From contig CP133595.1 of assembly GCA_031200235.1 (NCBI GenBank), positions 496,001 to 560,000 on the forward strand: a stretch of DNA of 64,000 bases, in the 5' to 3' direction. A model generated the notes under the pieces. It had not been told where the DNA came from and did no database searches. It saw only the letters and a program-made list of their open reading frames with translations. The stretch is from Cuniculiplasma divulgatum. Its GTDB lineage: Archaea; Thermoplasmatota; Thermoplasmata; Thermoplasmatales; Thermoplasmataceae. A program made the position numbers and the translations under genes. This document shows positions 54,467 through 63,985 of this stretch, one piece after another. How positions within the stretch are numbered: position 1 is the first letter of the stretch; every line of letters begins with the position of its first letter.

Positions 54467-55636
54467 TTACTGTTTCTGCAGAGACGTCAGCTTCTCTACT
54501 GCCCTCAGCAGTAAACTGGACCCGTTCAGGAGGGCATCCTCATCCACATTGTATGTTGGGCTGTGCTGCGGGCTGGTGATCCCTTTCTCCTGGTTTCCGA
54601 CCCCAAGGAAATAGAAGGCACCCGGAATTTTCTGGAGATAGTAAGCAAAGTCCTCCCCGCCCATGCTTGGCTTCGGGTAAAGAAGGGCGGATTTGCCCAG
54701 GATCTCTTCGGCTGCCTTCCCGATTATGTCCGTGACCTGTGGGCTGTTAATGACGGCTGGATATCCTTCCTCATAGTGGAACTCATATGTGGCGCCATAG
54801 GCCTCGCATATCCTTGACAGCAGCTTTTCAAGGCTCTCCCTGATGGTCTTCCTCACGCCCTCGGAGAATGTGCGAACTGTGCCGGTCATCTCGGAGTGTG
54901 CCGCTATTATGTTGTACCTGTATCCGGAATTTATGGTTCCAAATGTCACCACACCGGCTTCCTGCGGATCTATCATACGGGATACGATGGTTTGCGCCTC
55001 GGCAATATACAGCGCTGAAATCATCAGGGCGTCAACGGTCTCATGGGGGGCTGAACCGTGACCCCCTTTCCCATGTATCCTTATTGTGAACTCATCGGCA
55101 TTGGCCATTGCTTCCCTTGGAAAGAGCGCTACCTTTCCTGCAGGAATTGTGGACATCACGTGCTGGCCTATGACGAAGTCCATGCCGTTCAGGACCCCAC
55201 CTGAAATAAGCGAAACCGCTCCTCCTGGTGGCCTTTCCTCTGCCCTCTGGAACATGAACCTTATCTTTCCGCTGAGCTCATTCTTCCTGGCCACAGCCAT
55301 GCGAACCACGCCCAGGAGCATGGCCATGTGCGCGTCGTGTCCGCAGGCATGCATTACGCCCCTGTTCCTTGACACGTACGGAAGATCATTCTCCTCCGTT
55401 ACTGGAAGCGCATCAATGTCAGCCCTGACGGCAACACTGTTCCCCGGTCTCCCACCCACCAGGTCAGCAAATATCCCTCCCTTTGGGACCTCGGTGACAT
55501 TTAAACCCATACTCTCAAGTTCCTTTTTCAGATATGCAACTGTACTGGATTCCTGGAAACTCAGTTCAGGATTTTCGTGAAAATACCTGCGTTTGGAGAT
55601 AATGTAATCATTCAGTTCCTTATGAGAAATCGCCAT
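54467..55636 (-). CDS. M20-family amidohydrolase/carboxypeptidase
   Basis: A 389-residue metallopeptidase of the M20D type: metal ligands in HACGHDAHMAMLLG and, later, IGQHVM and MGGEDFAYY. The family hydrolyses N-acyl or peptide bonds of amino acids (hippuricase, IAA-amino acid hydrolase). The ATG at 55636 is preferred over an upstream TTG. Confidence 0.9.
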   Translation of the reverse strand: MAISHKELNDYIISKRRYFHENPELSFQESSTVAYLKKELESMGLNVTEVPKGGIFADLVGGRPGNSVAVRADIDALPVTEENDLPYVSRNRGVMHACGHDAHMAMLLGVVRMAVARKNELSGKIRFMFQRAEERPPGGAVSLISGGVLNGMDFVIGQHVMSTIPAGKVALFPREAMANADEFTIRIHGKGGHGSAPHETVDALMISALYIAEAQTIVSRMIDPQEAGVVTFGTINSGYRYNIIAAHSEMTGTVRTFSEGVRKTIRESLEKLLSRICEAYGATYEFHYEEGYPAVINSPQVTDIIGKAAEEILGKSALLYPKPSMGGEDFAYYLQKIPGAFYFLGVGNQEKGITSPQHSPTYNVDEDALLNGSSLLLRAVEKLTSLQKQ

Positions 55637-55709
55637 TGATATCAATACGTAAAATATGCGATGGATTAAAATTTATTCATAAAAATATGGAATGGGGAGC
55701 AGATCGGCT

Positions 55710-56249
55710 TCACTGGTTCATCTGCCTGAGCTTCTCAACAGGGTCACTGTAATCCAGTTTCTTGATTGACTTCGTGATCCTTGACATTGCTTTCATGGAG
55801 GCCGTGAGCCCAAGGAAGAGGTCCTGGTCATTCTTGATGCTTGAGTACATTCCAACAAGGGTCTGTTTCTTCCCGCTCCCTATGGTATCAACCAGGTCCT
55901 TGGAAATATCAGGCAGGTTGAACAGTATGGCCTTAATTGTGTCGGCGGTCCTTTCATCGGAAAGCGCGAACAGCAATGCCAGCAGAACGTTTCCAGTCTT
56001 CATGATCCCGTTGGCGAACTCCTTGGATGAGATGAACTTGCCAAAGAATTCCACATCTGTTGGAAGATATGACTGTGATACGTCGCTCAGCAGCTTTATT
56101 ATCCCCGCCTCCTTCAATTTTTCAAGTATATCCAGCAGCGTGAGCAGAGCGTCACTGTTGTCCGCCACCTTCTCTATGATTTTCTCCATGGGGTCAACTG
56201 CCTCGACCTCATTCTCTTCTTCCTTATCATGTATTTCCATTTCTGTCAT
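55710..56249 (-). CDS. DUF1641 protein of the sulfide oxidation operon
   Basis: A 179-residue helical protein with the DUF1641 core (about residues 55-140, DVSQSYLPTDVEFFGKFISSKEFANG). An acidic N-terminal 25 residues precede it. It is the last gene of an operon dsrE-tusA-SQR-DUF1641 and follows the flavoprotein by 1 base. DUF1641 proteins often accompany sulfide:quinone or formate dehydrogenase genes; their function is unknown. Confidence 0.82.
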   Translation of the reverse strand: MTEMEIHDKEEENEVEAVDPMEKIIEKVADNSDALLTLLDILEKLKEAGIIKLLSDVSQSYLPTDVEFFGKFISSKEFANGIMKTGNVLLALLFALSDERTADTIKAILFNLPDISKDLVDTIGSGKKQTLVGMYSSIKNDQDLFLGLTASMKAMSRITKSIKKLDYSDPVEKLRQMNQ

Positions 56250-56250
56250 C

Positions 56251-57396
56251 TCACATTATCCCCCTTAGCATTGCCGTGAAATACGTATCTGCCGAGGTCC
56301 ACTTCAGGAGGTAGTCAAATTTGCTCTCATACCATGCCCTTGGAGGCTTGTTGTATGAGAAGTAGAGGGTCATTGCCGTCCCTTCCCCGGTCACTGTTGT
56401 GCATGCAACTTCGCCGTTGTATGATTCATCGTACACATGCCCTGAAGTTTCATATGCCAGCCTGTTTGCCAGGTACTCAGATTCAAAGTGGGCTGTTGCA
56501 CCTGCCTTTGAGATGGGCAGGTTTGTGGCATCCCCGATTGCGAACAGATCGTCGTGATCCTTGTAGTTCAGCTTGTGCCTGTCAACGTCAATATAGCCTG
56601 ATTCATCGGCAAGCCCTGATTCTGTTATGAAGCGCTGTCCCCTGTGTGGGGGTATCATCACCAGCAGATCATAGTCCACGGTCTCTCCTTCAAGGGAGTT
56701 TACCTGCTTCTTCTCCTGGTCAATGCTCTCCACATTGAACAGCGTGTGGTAATTGATGTTCTTCTCATCGAAGAGCCTCTGGACCTCGTCCGAGACATTA
56801 GCTATGGTGAACACCCTGTTCAGCGGATACACATAATCTATCTGGGTCTTGTCCCTGATACCCCTTGTCCTGAGATAGTCCTCCAGCTGGAACGTGAACT
56901 CATAGGGTGCAGGAGGGCACTGTATGGGGATGCTTGCCTGCCCGATTACTATCTTTCCGCCCTTGAATTTCCTGAGCTGATCCCTGAGGTCAATGGCACT
57001 TGGCAGGTCGTAGAAGTGGTTTGCGCTTCCCCTGTAGCCTGGAATTTCATCCGGGGCAAACCTGTTTCCCGTTGCCACTATGAGTATATCGTAGTCCAGG
57101 GTCTTTCCACCAAGAAGGGTTACCTTCCGGTTCTCAGGATCAATATGTGTGGCCATGTCCCTAATATATTCTATGCCGGGGTTTATGACAAATGCCGTTG
57201 GCTTGACACTGTCCCTGTAATTCTTCAGGTTCAGCGGGATGTGGATCCCATCAGGCTTGAAGTAGTGGAGCGGGGTGTTCCCCACAATGGAAATAGATAC
57301 CCTTTCACGGTCCGTGAGAAGCCTCAGCTTGTTTGAGATGATGATGCCTGCAGCACCATCACCAAGCACCAGAACGTTCGTCCTGCCATTGCCCAT
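56251..57396 (-). CDS. Sulfide:quinone oxidoreductase-like flavoprotein
   Basis: About 381 residues with FAD motif VLVLGDGAAGIIISNKL, a second motif IVATGNRFAPDEIPG, and FAIGDATNLPISKAGATAHF near the C-terminus. Cysteines at IQCPPAPYEF and VACTTVTGEG match two of the redox positions of SQR. It should oxidise sulfide and pass electrons to quinone. Its place between tusA and DUF1641 supports a sulfur role. ATG at 57396. Confidence 0.85.
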   Translation of the reverse strand: MGNGRTNVLVLGDGAAGIIISNKLRLLTDRERVSISIVGNTPLHYFKPDGIHIPLNLKNYRDSVKPTAFVINPGIEYIRDMATHIDPENRKVTLLGGKTLDYDILIVATGNRFAPDEIPGYRGSANHFYDLPSAIDLRDQLRKFKGGKIVIGQASIPIQCPPAPYEFTFQLEDYLRTRGIRDKTQIDYVYPLNRVFTIANVSDEVQRLFDEKNINYHTLFNVESIDQEKKQVNSLEGETVDYDLLVMIPPHRGQRFITESGLADESGYIDVDRHKLNYKDHDDLFAIGDATNLPISKAGATAHFESEYLANRLAYETSGHVYDESYNGEVACTTVTGEGTAMTLYFSYNKPPRAWYESKFDYLLKWTSADTYFTAMLRGIM

Positions 57397-57406
57397 ATTC
57401 ACCACG

Positions 57407-57655
57407 TCACTTTACCTTTTTCATTTCGATCTCGTAATATCCGTTCCGATCGAATACACCTATGAGCTGGTTTCCGGATTTGTTTATCCAGGCTGTGGCA
57501 TCTTTCTTGGTGCCGCTGTCCGTGGAGTATACGGATATTACATCACCTACTTTGGCCTGCTTGTATGCCTTTATCATTTCCATGAGTGGTCCGGGGCAGA
57601 AACTTCCCCTTGCATCCACAACCTTGTCAGGTTTAATTTCTTCTGCCATATTCAT
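57407..57655 (-). CDS. TusA-like sulfur carrier protein
   Basis: An 82-residue TusA protein with sulfur-bearing Cys in [20 protein letters not shown] and the core [14 protein letters not shown]. It stands between dsrE and the flavoprotein gene with 9 and 10 base gaps, so it probably carries sulfane sulfur from DsrE to or from the SQR-like enzyme. Confidence 0.92.
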   Translation of the reverse strand: MNMAEEIKPDKVVDARGSFCPGPLMEMIKAYKQAKVGDVISVYSTDSGTKKDATAWINKSGNQLIGVFDRNGYYEIEMKKVK

Positions 57656-57664
57656 TCACCTCTT

Positions 57665-58078
57665 TCAGATAAACAGGGTCATCTTGGAATCCTTTGCCAT
57701 GTCTACGAACTGGGAAACACCTATGACTTCCTCGATCATTGGGTCCAGGTCATCTTTTCCGATTCCCATCAGGTCAGCAAACATTGCGCAGCCGTACACA
57801 TGAACGTCACCGACTTCCATGGCCTGTTTCAGGGTATCCTTCCACGACGGGACTTTCTTCTCCTTCATTATGCTGAAAAGCTGTTTCTCCATTCCCTTGC
57901 CTTCAACGCCCAGCTTCGTGTTCTCGCCGGCATTCTTCCTCATCTCCATGAGTGCCCAGAAAGTCACAAAAACATTGACCTCCATCCCATTGGCCACGGC
58001 TCCGGAGACTATTATGGATCCTGCCATCAGTTTGTCCACAGTCCCTGATGCCAGAACTATAGATGCCTTGTCAACCAT
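57665..58078 (-). CDS. DsrE-family sulfur transfer protein
   Basis: A 137-residue DsrE/DsrF-like protein: SIVLASGTVDKLMAGSIIVSGAVANGMEV, and the Cys in GDVHVYGCAMFADLMG is the likely sulfur-carrying residue. First gene of the dsrE-tusA-SQR-DUF1641 operon. A TATA-like GGTATAAGG at 58124-58132 lies about 50 bases before the ATG; the leader contains a GGTGA ribosome site. Confidence 0.88.
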   Translation of the reverse strand: MVDKASIVLASGTVDKLMAGSIIVSGAVANGMEVNVFVTFWALMEMRKNAGENTKLGVEGKGMEKQLFSIMKEKKVPSWKDTLKQAMEVGDVHVYGCAMFADLMGIGKDDLDPMIEEVIGVSQFVDMAKDSKMTLFI

Positions 58079-58228
58079 AGATTCACCAATTCTATCATCG
58101 CAGGTCCATACAAAATGACCATGCCTTATACCTTAAGAAGATGGTTTTAATAGCTACATTCTGTTTATATATTATTTAAAGAACCTGGTCAATAGATTAT
58201 AATGTTATGTATAAGAAATATCTGAATA

Positions 58229-58717
58229 CTATCTTCTGACTCCACGGCGCCTTATGATCCTGAACAGGTCCGAGAGGGTAAGCACACAGAATATGAGCCC
58301 TATGAGGAAACAAAGGAAGAAGAAAATCTCTGAGTCAAGAAAGAGGAAAGAAGAGTTGTCCGGTATCAGTCCGCCGGCAAAGAAGATTATCAACAGCAGT
58401 ATGCCGTCAAGTATGGTGAAGACGAAGAGGCTGTTGATCTGGCTGAAAATGGGTTTCTGGAGGCTGTCCGCGGAAAAGAGGGGTATTATGGTGACTATGA
58501 GGGAATATGCAGTCAGCAACAGCCCTATTAGGGTGCCGTAAAGGCTGAGGAGGCTCCCATTGCTGAAGAACGTGTTGAATTTCGCCGACAGTGCAGGATC
58601 AGACAGAAACTTTATGTAATGGTTTTCAAGCAGGAAAGTCAGGATGAACGAGATGATTACTAGTGTCTTGACCTTGTAAATATTCTCAAGATTGTCACGT
58701 AACTTTATCTGCGCCAA
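58229..58717 (-). CDS. Unrecognised four-helix membrane protein
   Basis: A 162-residue protein with four hydrophobic segments (about residues 18-38, 55-78, 92-115 and 128-150) and a very basic C-terminus (RIIRRRGVRR). No family recognised. It starts at ATG 58717 and stands alone between the sulfur operon and the MobA-like gene. Confidence 0.65.
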   Translation of the reverse strand: MAQIKLRDNLENIYKVKTLVIISFILTFLLENHYIKFLSDPALSAKFNTFFSNGSLLSLYGTLIGLLLTAYSLIVTIIPLFSADSLQKPIFSQINSLFVFTILDGILLLIIFFAGGLIPDNSSFLFLDSEIFFFLCFLIGLIFCVLTLSDLFRIIRRRGVRR

Positions 58718-58898
58718 CTGAACTGTATTGGAACAGTTGGATATAATGATATTGAAGCCTTTGAATCAATGAATAAATGAAAGCATTGGTGCAGGCTAAG
58801 CCGCACCTTGGGAGTTTGTTTGCTGTCTGTGCGCCGTACGGATCCAGCGTTCCTGGCATCCTGGTGGCGTGGCCAGCCATTGGGGGAAATAATCTGAG

Positions 58899-59504
58899 TC
58901 AGGTGCGCTTGCCCTGATTTCTTAATATTGAATTTGCCTTTTCCAGGTCCTGCGGCGTGTCAATATCCATGACCGCTGTGATGGAACCTACCGCATATTC
59001 CACGACATTCCCGGAATATGAGGCAAGAAGCTTTCTCCCGCCATCCTCTCCCTTTAGCCCAAGCAGCTCCTTCATCATTGAAGCGGGGAAGATGGCAGGA
59101 TTTCTCCTTACACCGGAAACTGTGGCAGCCACTATGCAATCCGGATTGTTCAAGAATATTGCCACCATTTCCCTGTACCTGGCCTGGCCGAATAATGGCA
59201 TATCGCCATTCACAAGAAGCAATCCGTCACAGCCATTTCCTGCATTGTTGACTGCAGTCCTTATGGAGGAAGCCATGCCTTCCCGGTAATGTGCATTCCT
59301 GACAATTTTTGCTTCACCATTGCAGGCCAGCCTTTCAGCCACTGTTTCAGGGCGCACAACCAGCATGATCTCTTCCAGCCCAGCAGCTACCAGGTCGTCT
59401 ACGGCATAGCATACAACCTGCTTTCCTCCCATCAGGGCAGATATCTTGTCTCCTCCGAACCTTGTGCCCATTCCCGATGCCAGAACTGCCGCACATACTT
59501 TCAC
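58899..59504 (-). CDS. MobA-like nucleotidyltransferase (molybdopterin cytidylyl/guanylyltransferase type)
   Basis: A 201-residue GT-A-like enzyme: AAVLASGMGTRFGGDKISALMGGK and LLLVNGDMPLFG are the MobA/MocA signatures. It should attach a nucleotide (likely CMP, as needed by xanthine-oxidase-type enzymes) to molybdopterin. It sits divergently next to XdhC and the molybdenum hydroxylase genes, which supports that role. Confidence 0.85.
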   Translation of the reverse strand: MKVCAAVLASGMGTRFGGDKISALMGGKQVVCYAVDDLVAAGLEEIMLVVRPETVAERLACNGEAKIVRNAHYREGMASSIRTAVNNAGNGCDGLLLVNGDMPLFGQARYREMVAIFLNNPDCIVAATVSGVRRNPAIFPASMMKELLGLKGEDGGRKLLASYSGNVVEYAVGSITAVMDIDTPQDLEKANSILRNQGKRT

Positions 59505-59627
59505 GTTACCCTGATGGCACAGTCCCTATTTTAGCACTTGGATATTGACTTTCCATGAATTTTTTGCCTGCAGTATAAGAGGGCCGGATTCCGAAAATGA
59601 AATATCCGGAGGGAGCAATAACTGTGC

Positions 59628-60488
59628 ATGGAGACCATAGGGTATGCAGAGGAAATGCACAGACTCATATCGCAGAACATGACTTTTGTCACTGCAACTG
59701 TGGTGAAAACTGATGGATCGTCACTTGCCAAGCCTGGATTCAAGGTCATTGTCCACAATGGTGAGATAATTTACGGGACACTTGGAGGGGCATGTCCCGA
59801 TTCTGTTATCCTGGATGCGGCTGAACAGGTTCTTTCAACAGGCGTCCCAAGGACAATAAGGATTCACCTTGAGGAATCCGGGAAGGGTCTTGAAGCCATT
59901 GTCTCAAGGAAATTGCCGGATGAAGTCTATGTGGAGACATTCTGCGGAGGCACAATTGAAGTGTTCCTGGAGGCGTACAGGCCTCGCGACAGGCTCATAA
60001 TAATCGGGCAGGGCGGGAAGGATGACATAGAGGATTCGCTGGCAGGCCTGGGAAAACTTTGTGATTTCCAGGTGACCGTGATCGATCATGCACCATCCCT
60101 GACAAATAAACCGGACACACTCATCACCCATCTGGACTTCAACCTGCGTGACCTGAACATATCAAGAGGAGATTACGTGGTGATTCTCACCAAGGGAGAT
60201 CGTGATATACCTACGCTCCGGAGCCTGGCTGACACTGAAGCGTCATATGTTGGCCTTATGGCCAGCAGGAAGCGAGCGAAGCATGACTTTGATGAACTGC
60301 GGAAGCTGGGCATAGATGAGAATTTCCTTGCAGCTGTGCACACACCCATCGGTCTGGATTTAGGAGCAATTTCACCGCCGGAGATCGCAGTGAGCATAAT
60401 TGCAGAGATCATAAGGGTCAGGAGGAATGGAGCCTCTGCTGAACAACATGCTGAAAAAGCGACTGAAAAAAAGGCTAAGACAATATAA
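59628..60488 (+). CDS. XdhC/CoxI-family molybdenum cofactor maturation protein
   Basis: A 286-residue protein: TFVTATVVKTDGSSLAKPGFKVIVHNG and GTLGGACPD at the N-terminus, a Rossmann part (LIIIGQGGKDDIEDSLAGLG) and VGLMASRKRAKHDFDEL with IGLDLGAISPPEIAVSIIAEI. XdhC binds molybdenum cofactor and helps insert it, sulfurated, into hydroxylases. It immediately precedes the three subunit genes. Confidence 0.88.
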   Translation: METIGYAEEMHRLISQNMTFVTATVVKTDGSSLAKPGFKVIVHNGEIIYGTLGGACPDSVILDAAEQVLSTGVPRTIRIHLEESGKGLEAIVSRKLPDEVYVETFCGGTIEVFLEAYRPRDRLIIIGQGGKDDIEDSLAGLGKLCDFQVTVIDHAPSLTNKPDTLITHLDFNLRDLNISRGDYVVILTKGDRDIPTLRSLADTEASYVGLMASRKRAKHDFDELRKLGIDENFLAAVHTPIGLDLGAISPPEIAVSIIAEIIRVRRNGASAEQHAEKATEKKAKTI

Positions 60489-60506
60489 TCTTTACAACAT
60501 AAAAAC

Positions 60507-60518
60507 TTTATTTAAATA
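60507..60518 (+). promoter_or_regulatory. TATA box of the molybdenum hydroxylase subunit genes
   Basis: TTTATTTAAATA, centred about 28 bases before the ATG at 60540, the spacing of a leaderless transcript. It suggests that the three subunit genes can be transcribed independently of xdhC. Confidence 0.6.
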
Positions 60519-60539
60519 GTTGAAATCCTTGTTTGGCTT

Positions 60540-61412
60540 ATGATGCCACCGGCTTTTGAATATTATGCCCCGACCGGCGTTGATGAGGTCATAGACCTTC
60601 TTGAAAAGTATGGAGACGACGCAAAGATACTGGCTGGGGGCCAGAGCCTTATCCCCCTGCTCAAGTCAAGGATAACAGAGATACCGTACCTTATCAGCCT
60701 GTCAGGAATAAAGGACCTTTCCTACATAACGGAAAGCAGCAATGCCACAAGGATTGGGGCAATGACCGTTGATTCCGATCTGGAATATTCCGACACAATA
60801 AGGAAGAGGTACCCGATTCTCATGGATGCCCTTGCCAGGCTTGCGGATCCCCTTGTCCGGAACATGGGGACAGTTGGCGGAAATATTTCCCATGGCGATC
60901 CCAGCAACGATCTCCCTGCAGTGATGCTTGCACTGAAGGCAACCTTTGTGGCAAGGGGAAGGGGAGGGGACAGGAACATAAATGCAAGGGACTTCTTCAT
61001 TGACACTTTCACCACGGCGCTTGAACATGATGAGGTCCTGACCGGGATATCCATTCCCGTATGGAAAGAACACTCAGGCGGATCATACGTGAAGTTCGAG
61101 AGAGGCACCTGGAATTTCTCCGTGGCTGGAAGTGCAGTGCAACTGAGGCTTGAGAACGGAGCGGTTGTGGAAGCTGGCATTGCAATCACATCCATGGGGC
61201 CGAAAGCCATGTACATCCCGGAAGCGGAGGACTACCTTCTGGGTAAGAAATTCCATAAGTCAGTCATCAGTGAGGCTGCCGACATTGTTGTTGAGAAATC
61301 GCAGCCCAGTCCGGACACATATGGTTCTGTTGAGTATAAGAAAAACATCCTGAAGCGCATAACAATGGAGGCGCTTGAAAATGCATTCAGGAGATCGGGA
61401 GGAATGAAATAA
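60540..61412 (+). CDS. Molybdenum hydroxylase medium (FAD) subunit
   Basis: A 290-residue CoxM/CutM-type flavoprotein: AGGQSLIPLLKSR and NMGTVGGNISHGDPSNDLPA are the two FAD-binding motifs. It carries electrons between the iron-sulfur subunit and an acceptor. It starts at ATG 60540 and overlaps the small subunit start by one base. Confidence 0.92.
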   Translation: MMPPAFEYYAPTGVDEVIDLLEKYGDDAKILAGGQSLIPLLKSRITEIPYLISLSGIKDLSYITESSNATRIGAMTVDSDLEYSDTIRKRYPILMDALARLADPLVRNMGTVGGNISHGDPSNDLPAVMLALKATFVARGRGGDRNINARDFFIDTFTTALEHDEVLTGISIPVWKEHSGGSYVKFERGTWNFSVAGSAVQLRLENGAVVEAGIAITSMGPKAMYIPEAEDYLLGKKFHKSVISEAADIVVEKSQPSPDTYGSVEYKKNILKRITMEALENAFRRSGGMK

Positions 61413-61933
61413 TGACAGGAAAGGAAATATCAATCACAATAAACGGCGAGAAAAAGACAGCTGAGGTAGAACCGAGGATGCTGCTGGTCCATTTCATAAG
61501 GGAAATAGCAGGACTCACTGGAACCCATGTGGGATGTGACACCACCAATTGCGGTGCCTGCACTGTCATAATGGATGGCAGGGCAGTGAAGTCATGCACC
61601 ATACTTGCAGTCCAGGCGGATGGAAAAAAGATCACAACCATTGAGGGGCTCTCCAGGACTCCGGGAAAACTGCATCCTGTCCAGAAGGCGTTTGTTGACA
61701 AGCATGGCCTGCAGTGCGGCTACTGCACATCTGGCATGGTGCTGACATCATTCTGGCTCCTGAACAGGAAAAAGAAGGTCACTGAGGAAGAGATCAGGGA
61801 GGCCATATCCGGAAACCTCTGCCGCTGCACAGGCTATGAAAGCATAGTTGATTCCATTGAGGAGGCACAGAGAAACATGGAAAAGGAAGGGGAATACACA
61901 GAGGAGGAGATTCCCGTCAGGAGGAGCAGGTGA
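61412..61933 (+). CDS. Molybdenum hydroxylase small ([2Fe-2S]) subunit
   Basis: A 173-residue CoxS/CutS-type protein. The plant-type cluster motif is VGCDTTNCGACTVIMDG with a fourth Cys at KSCTILAVQ; the second cluster uses CGYCTSGM and CRCTGY. It relays electrons from the molybdenum site to FAD. The extended acidic C-terminus (about 20 residues) is not typical. Confidence 0.93.
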   Translation: MTGKEISITINGEKKTAEVEPRMLLVHFIREIAGLTGTHVGCDTTNCGACTVIMDGRAVKSCTILAVQADGKKITTIEGLSRTPGKLHPVQKAFVDKHGLQCGYCTSGMVLTSFWLLNRKKKVTEEEIREAISGNLCRCTGYESIVDSIEEAQRNMEKEGEYTEEEIPVRRSR

Positions 61934-63963
61934 TTCCAGTGGATCTTTCAGAGAAGATGGTCACGGGCAGGGGAAACTTCGTGGATGACATAAACCTGCC
62001 AGGAATGCTGCATCTGGCCTTTGTCAGGAGCCCTTATGCCAGGGCCCGCATAAAGAGCATTACCGGAGGCATTACATCAAGGGACATCGACATGAAGATG
62101 GCTTCCGTGGGGGAAGGAGCAAGTGCCGGTTTCGAGTATCTTGAACACCCCGTACTGGCCAAAGAATACGTTGGCTATGTGGGCCAGCCTGTTGCCGCTG
62201 TGTATTCAGAGAATGCGTACGAGGCAGAGGACCTTGTGGATACAGTTGATGTTGACTACGAGCCCCTCACTGCAATAGTGGATCCGGAGAAGGCATTGTC
62301 CGCTGATCCCATGTATCCCGGACTGAAGTCCAACATACTCGCCGACAGGTACCTGGGAGAGGATTTCCAGGTGGATGCGCCAGTTGTCATTGAGGATCAC
62401 TTCGTGAACCACCGCATAGCAACCGATCCCATTGAGCCCAGGGGCATTGTTGCAGCATACGATGGAAAGAGGCTCACAGTATGGATAAGCACACAGAGTG
62501 TCCATACCATCAAGCAGGGATTCTGCGAGGTCATGAAACTCTCACCGGATGCGGTCAGAGTCATACAGACAGATACCGGAGGCGCATTTGGCCTGAAGGG
62601 GGGCTTCTATCCGGAATACGTGGTAGCCGCATGGCTCGCCATGAAGGAGGGCAGACCTGTGAAATGGATAGAGACACGTTCCGAGCATCTCCTGGCCAGC
62701 AGGCCGGGACGTGGCGTCGTGGGAAGGATGAAGCTTTACGCGAACCGCGAAGGCAGGATCCTGGGCATAAAGGGAGATGTAATAGTTGACAGCGGAGCAT
62801 TTGCGGGAGGATCGGGAGAATTTTCATCAAGATTCATCGCCATGCAGATCACTGGCCCCTACGAGATAAACAATGCCCACATACATGCACTGTCCGTCCT
62901 CACCAACAAGGTGCCGCAGGGACCATACAGGGGTGCAGGAAGACCCGAGGCCGCATTTTTCATGGAAAGAATGGTTGACAGGCTTGCCGATGAGCTCCAT
63001 ATGGATCCTGTTGATGTCAGGATGATCAACGCAACCCGGGAACCTTTTGTGAGTCCCACAGGACTTACCGTTGAGGCTTCAAAGCCTTTCCTTGAACAGG
63101 CTGTGAAGGCAATGGACTACAATGGGCACAGGAAGAAAGGCAACTTCGGTTTCGGATGGTTTGTCCTGGTGCCGGCAACCATGCCTGGAGAGACTGCCAG
63201 GATACTTGTTGAAAACCGCGGCATCAAGGTATGGCTGGGCGGAACCGCACATGGCCAGCGGCATGATCTCTTTGTGAAGTCGATCCTTGCCGACGAGCTT
63301 GGCGTCGATCCTGGAATAGTTGAATGGCAGAAGGGTGACACTGACCAGCTGAAGGAGGGTGTTGGCGCATGGGGAAGCAGATCCGCAATGATGGGGGGAT
63401 CCGCGCTGGTGGAGGCGGCGCACAAGCTTAAGGAACAGGTGGAGAAGAAGCACGGGAAATATTCCGTTTCGAAGCTTCTTGATGGGAAGTGGGATTCCTA
63501 TGAATATTTCCACTATGACAAGCCCTACACAAGCCTTGGAGCAAATTTGATAACTGTGAGCACTGACAGGTATGGCAGAGTCAGGGTCGACGAATGCATA
63601 TCATACTATGACCTTGGAAAGGTACTCAACATGGACAATGCCATAGGGCAGAATGCCGGGGGATGCGCAGAAGGCATAGGGCAGACCCTTTACGAGGGGC
63701 TCATGTTTGACCAGAACGGGCAGATGATCACATCATCAATCGCTGATGCCGGAGTTGTGAAAGCAACCATGGTCCCGCGCTACAGGCTCATCCTGCACAG
63801 CAGTGAATCCACACTGCCTTCAAAGGCAAAGGGCCTTGGTGAAGCTCCCACCATAGGCACACCCGTGGCTCTTTCTAGGGCAATAGAGGTTGCCACCGGC
63901 CTTCACATAACGGAAACGCCAATAAATCCGGAATACTTGATTTCTGCTGTGCGCGAACCATAG
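61930..63963 (+). CDS. Molybdenum hydroxylase large subunit (aldehyde oxidoreductase type)
   Basis: A 677-residue molybdopterin subunit, starting at GTG 61930 and overlapping the small subunit as GTGA. It shows TDTGGAFGLKGGFYPEY, VPQGPYRGAGRPEAAFFMER and the catalytic Glu in KGLGEAPTIGTP. The CO dehydrogenase loop AYxCSFR is absent, so CO oxidation is unlikely; aldehyde (for example glyceraldehyde) oxidation fits better. Length is slightly below the usual 700-780. The stop is at 63963. Confidence 0.9.
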   Translation: MIPVDLSEKMVTGRGNFVDDINLPGMLHLAFVRSPYARARIKSITGGITSRDIDMKMASVGEGASAGFEYLEHPVLAKEYVGYVGQPVAAVYSENAYEAEDLVDTVDVDYEPLTAIVDPEKALSADPMYPGLKSNILADRYLGEDFQVDAPVVIEDHFVNHRIATDPIEPRGIVAAYDGKRLTVWISTQSVHTIKQGFCEVMKLSPDAVRVIQTDTGGAFGLKGGFYPEYVVAAWLAMKEGRPVKWIETRSEHLLASRPGRGVVGRMKLYANREGRILGIKGDVIVDSGAFAGGSGEFSSRFIAMQITGPYEINNAHIHALSVLTNKVPQGPYRGAGRPEAAFFMERMVDRLADELHMDPVDVRMINATREPFVSPTGLTVEASKPFLEQAVKAMDYNGHRKKGNFGFGWFVLVPATMPGETARILVENRGIKVWLGGTAHGQRHDLFVKSILADELGVDPGIVEWQKGDTDQLKEGVGAWGSRSAMMGGSALVEAAHKLKEQVEKKHGKYSVSKLLDGKWDSYEYFHYDKPYTSLGANLITVSTDRYGRVRVDECISYYDLGKVLNMDNAIGQNAGGCAEGIGQTLYEGLMFDQNGQMITSSIADAGVVKATMVPRYRLILHSSESTLPSKAKGLGEAPTIGTPVALSRAIEVATGLHITETPINPEYLISAVREP

Positions 63964-63977
63964 GTCGGATACCAACC

Positions 63978-63985
63978 TTTTTTTT
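63978..63985 (+). terminator. Poly-T transcription terminator
   Basis: Eight T residues 15 bases after the stop of the large subunit gene, as expected for an archaeal terminator at the end of the molybdenum hydroxylase operon. Confidence 0.6.

Noticed and set aside
61930-63963. Aerobic CO dehydrogenase large subunit
   Set aside because: The AYxCSFR active-site loop is missing; the equivalent stretch is GPYRGAGRPE.
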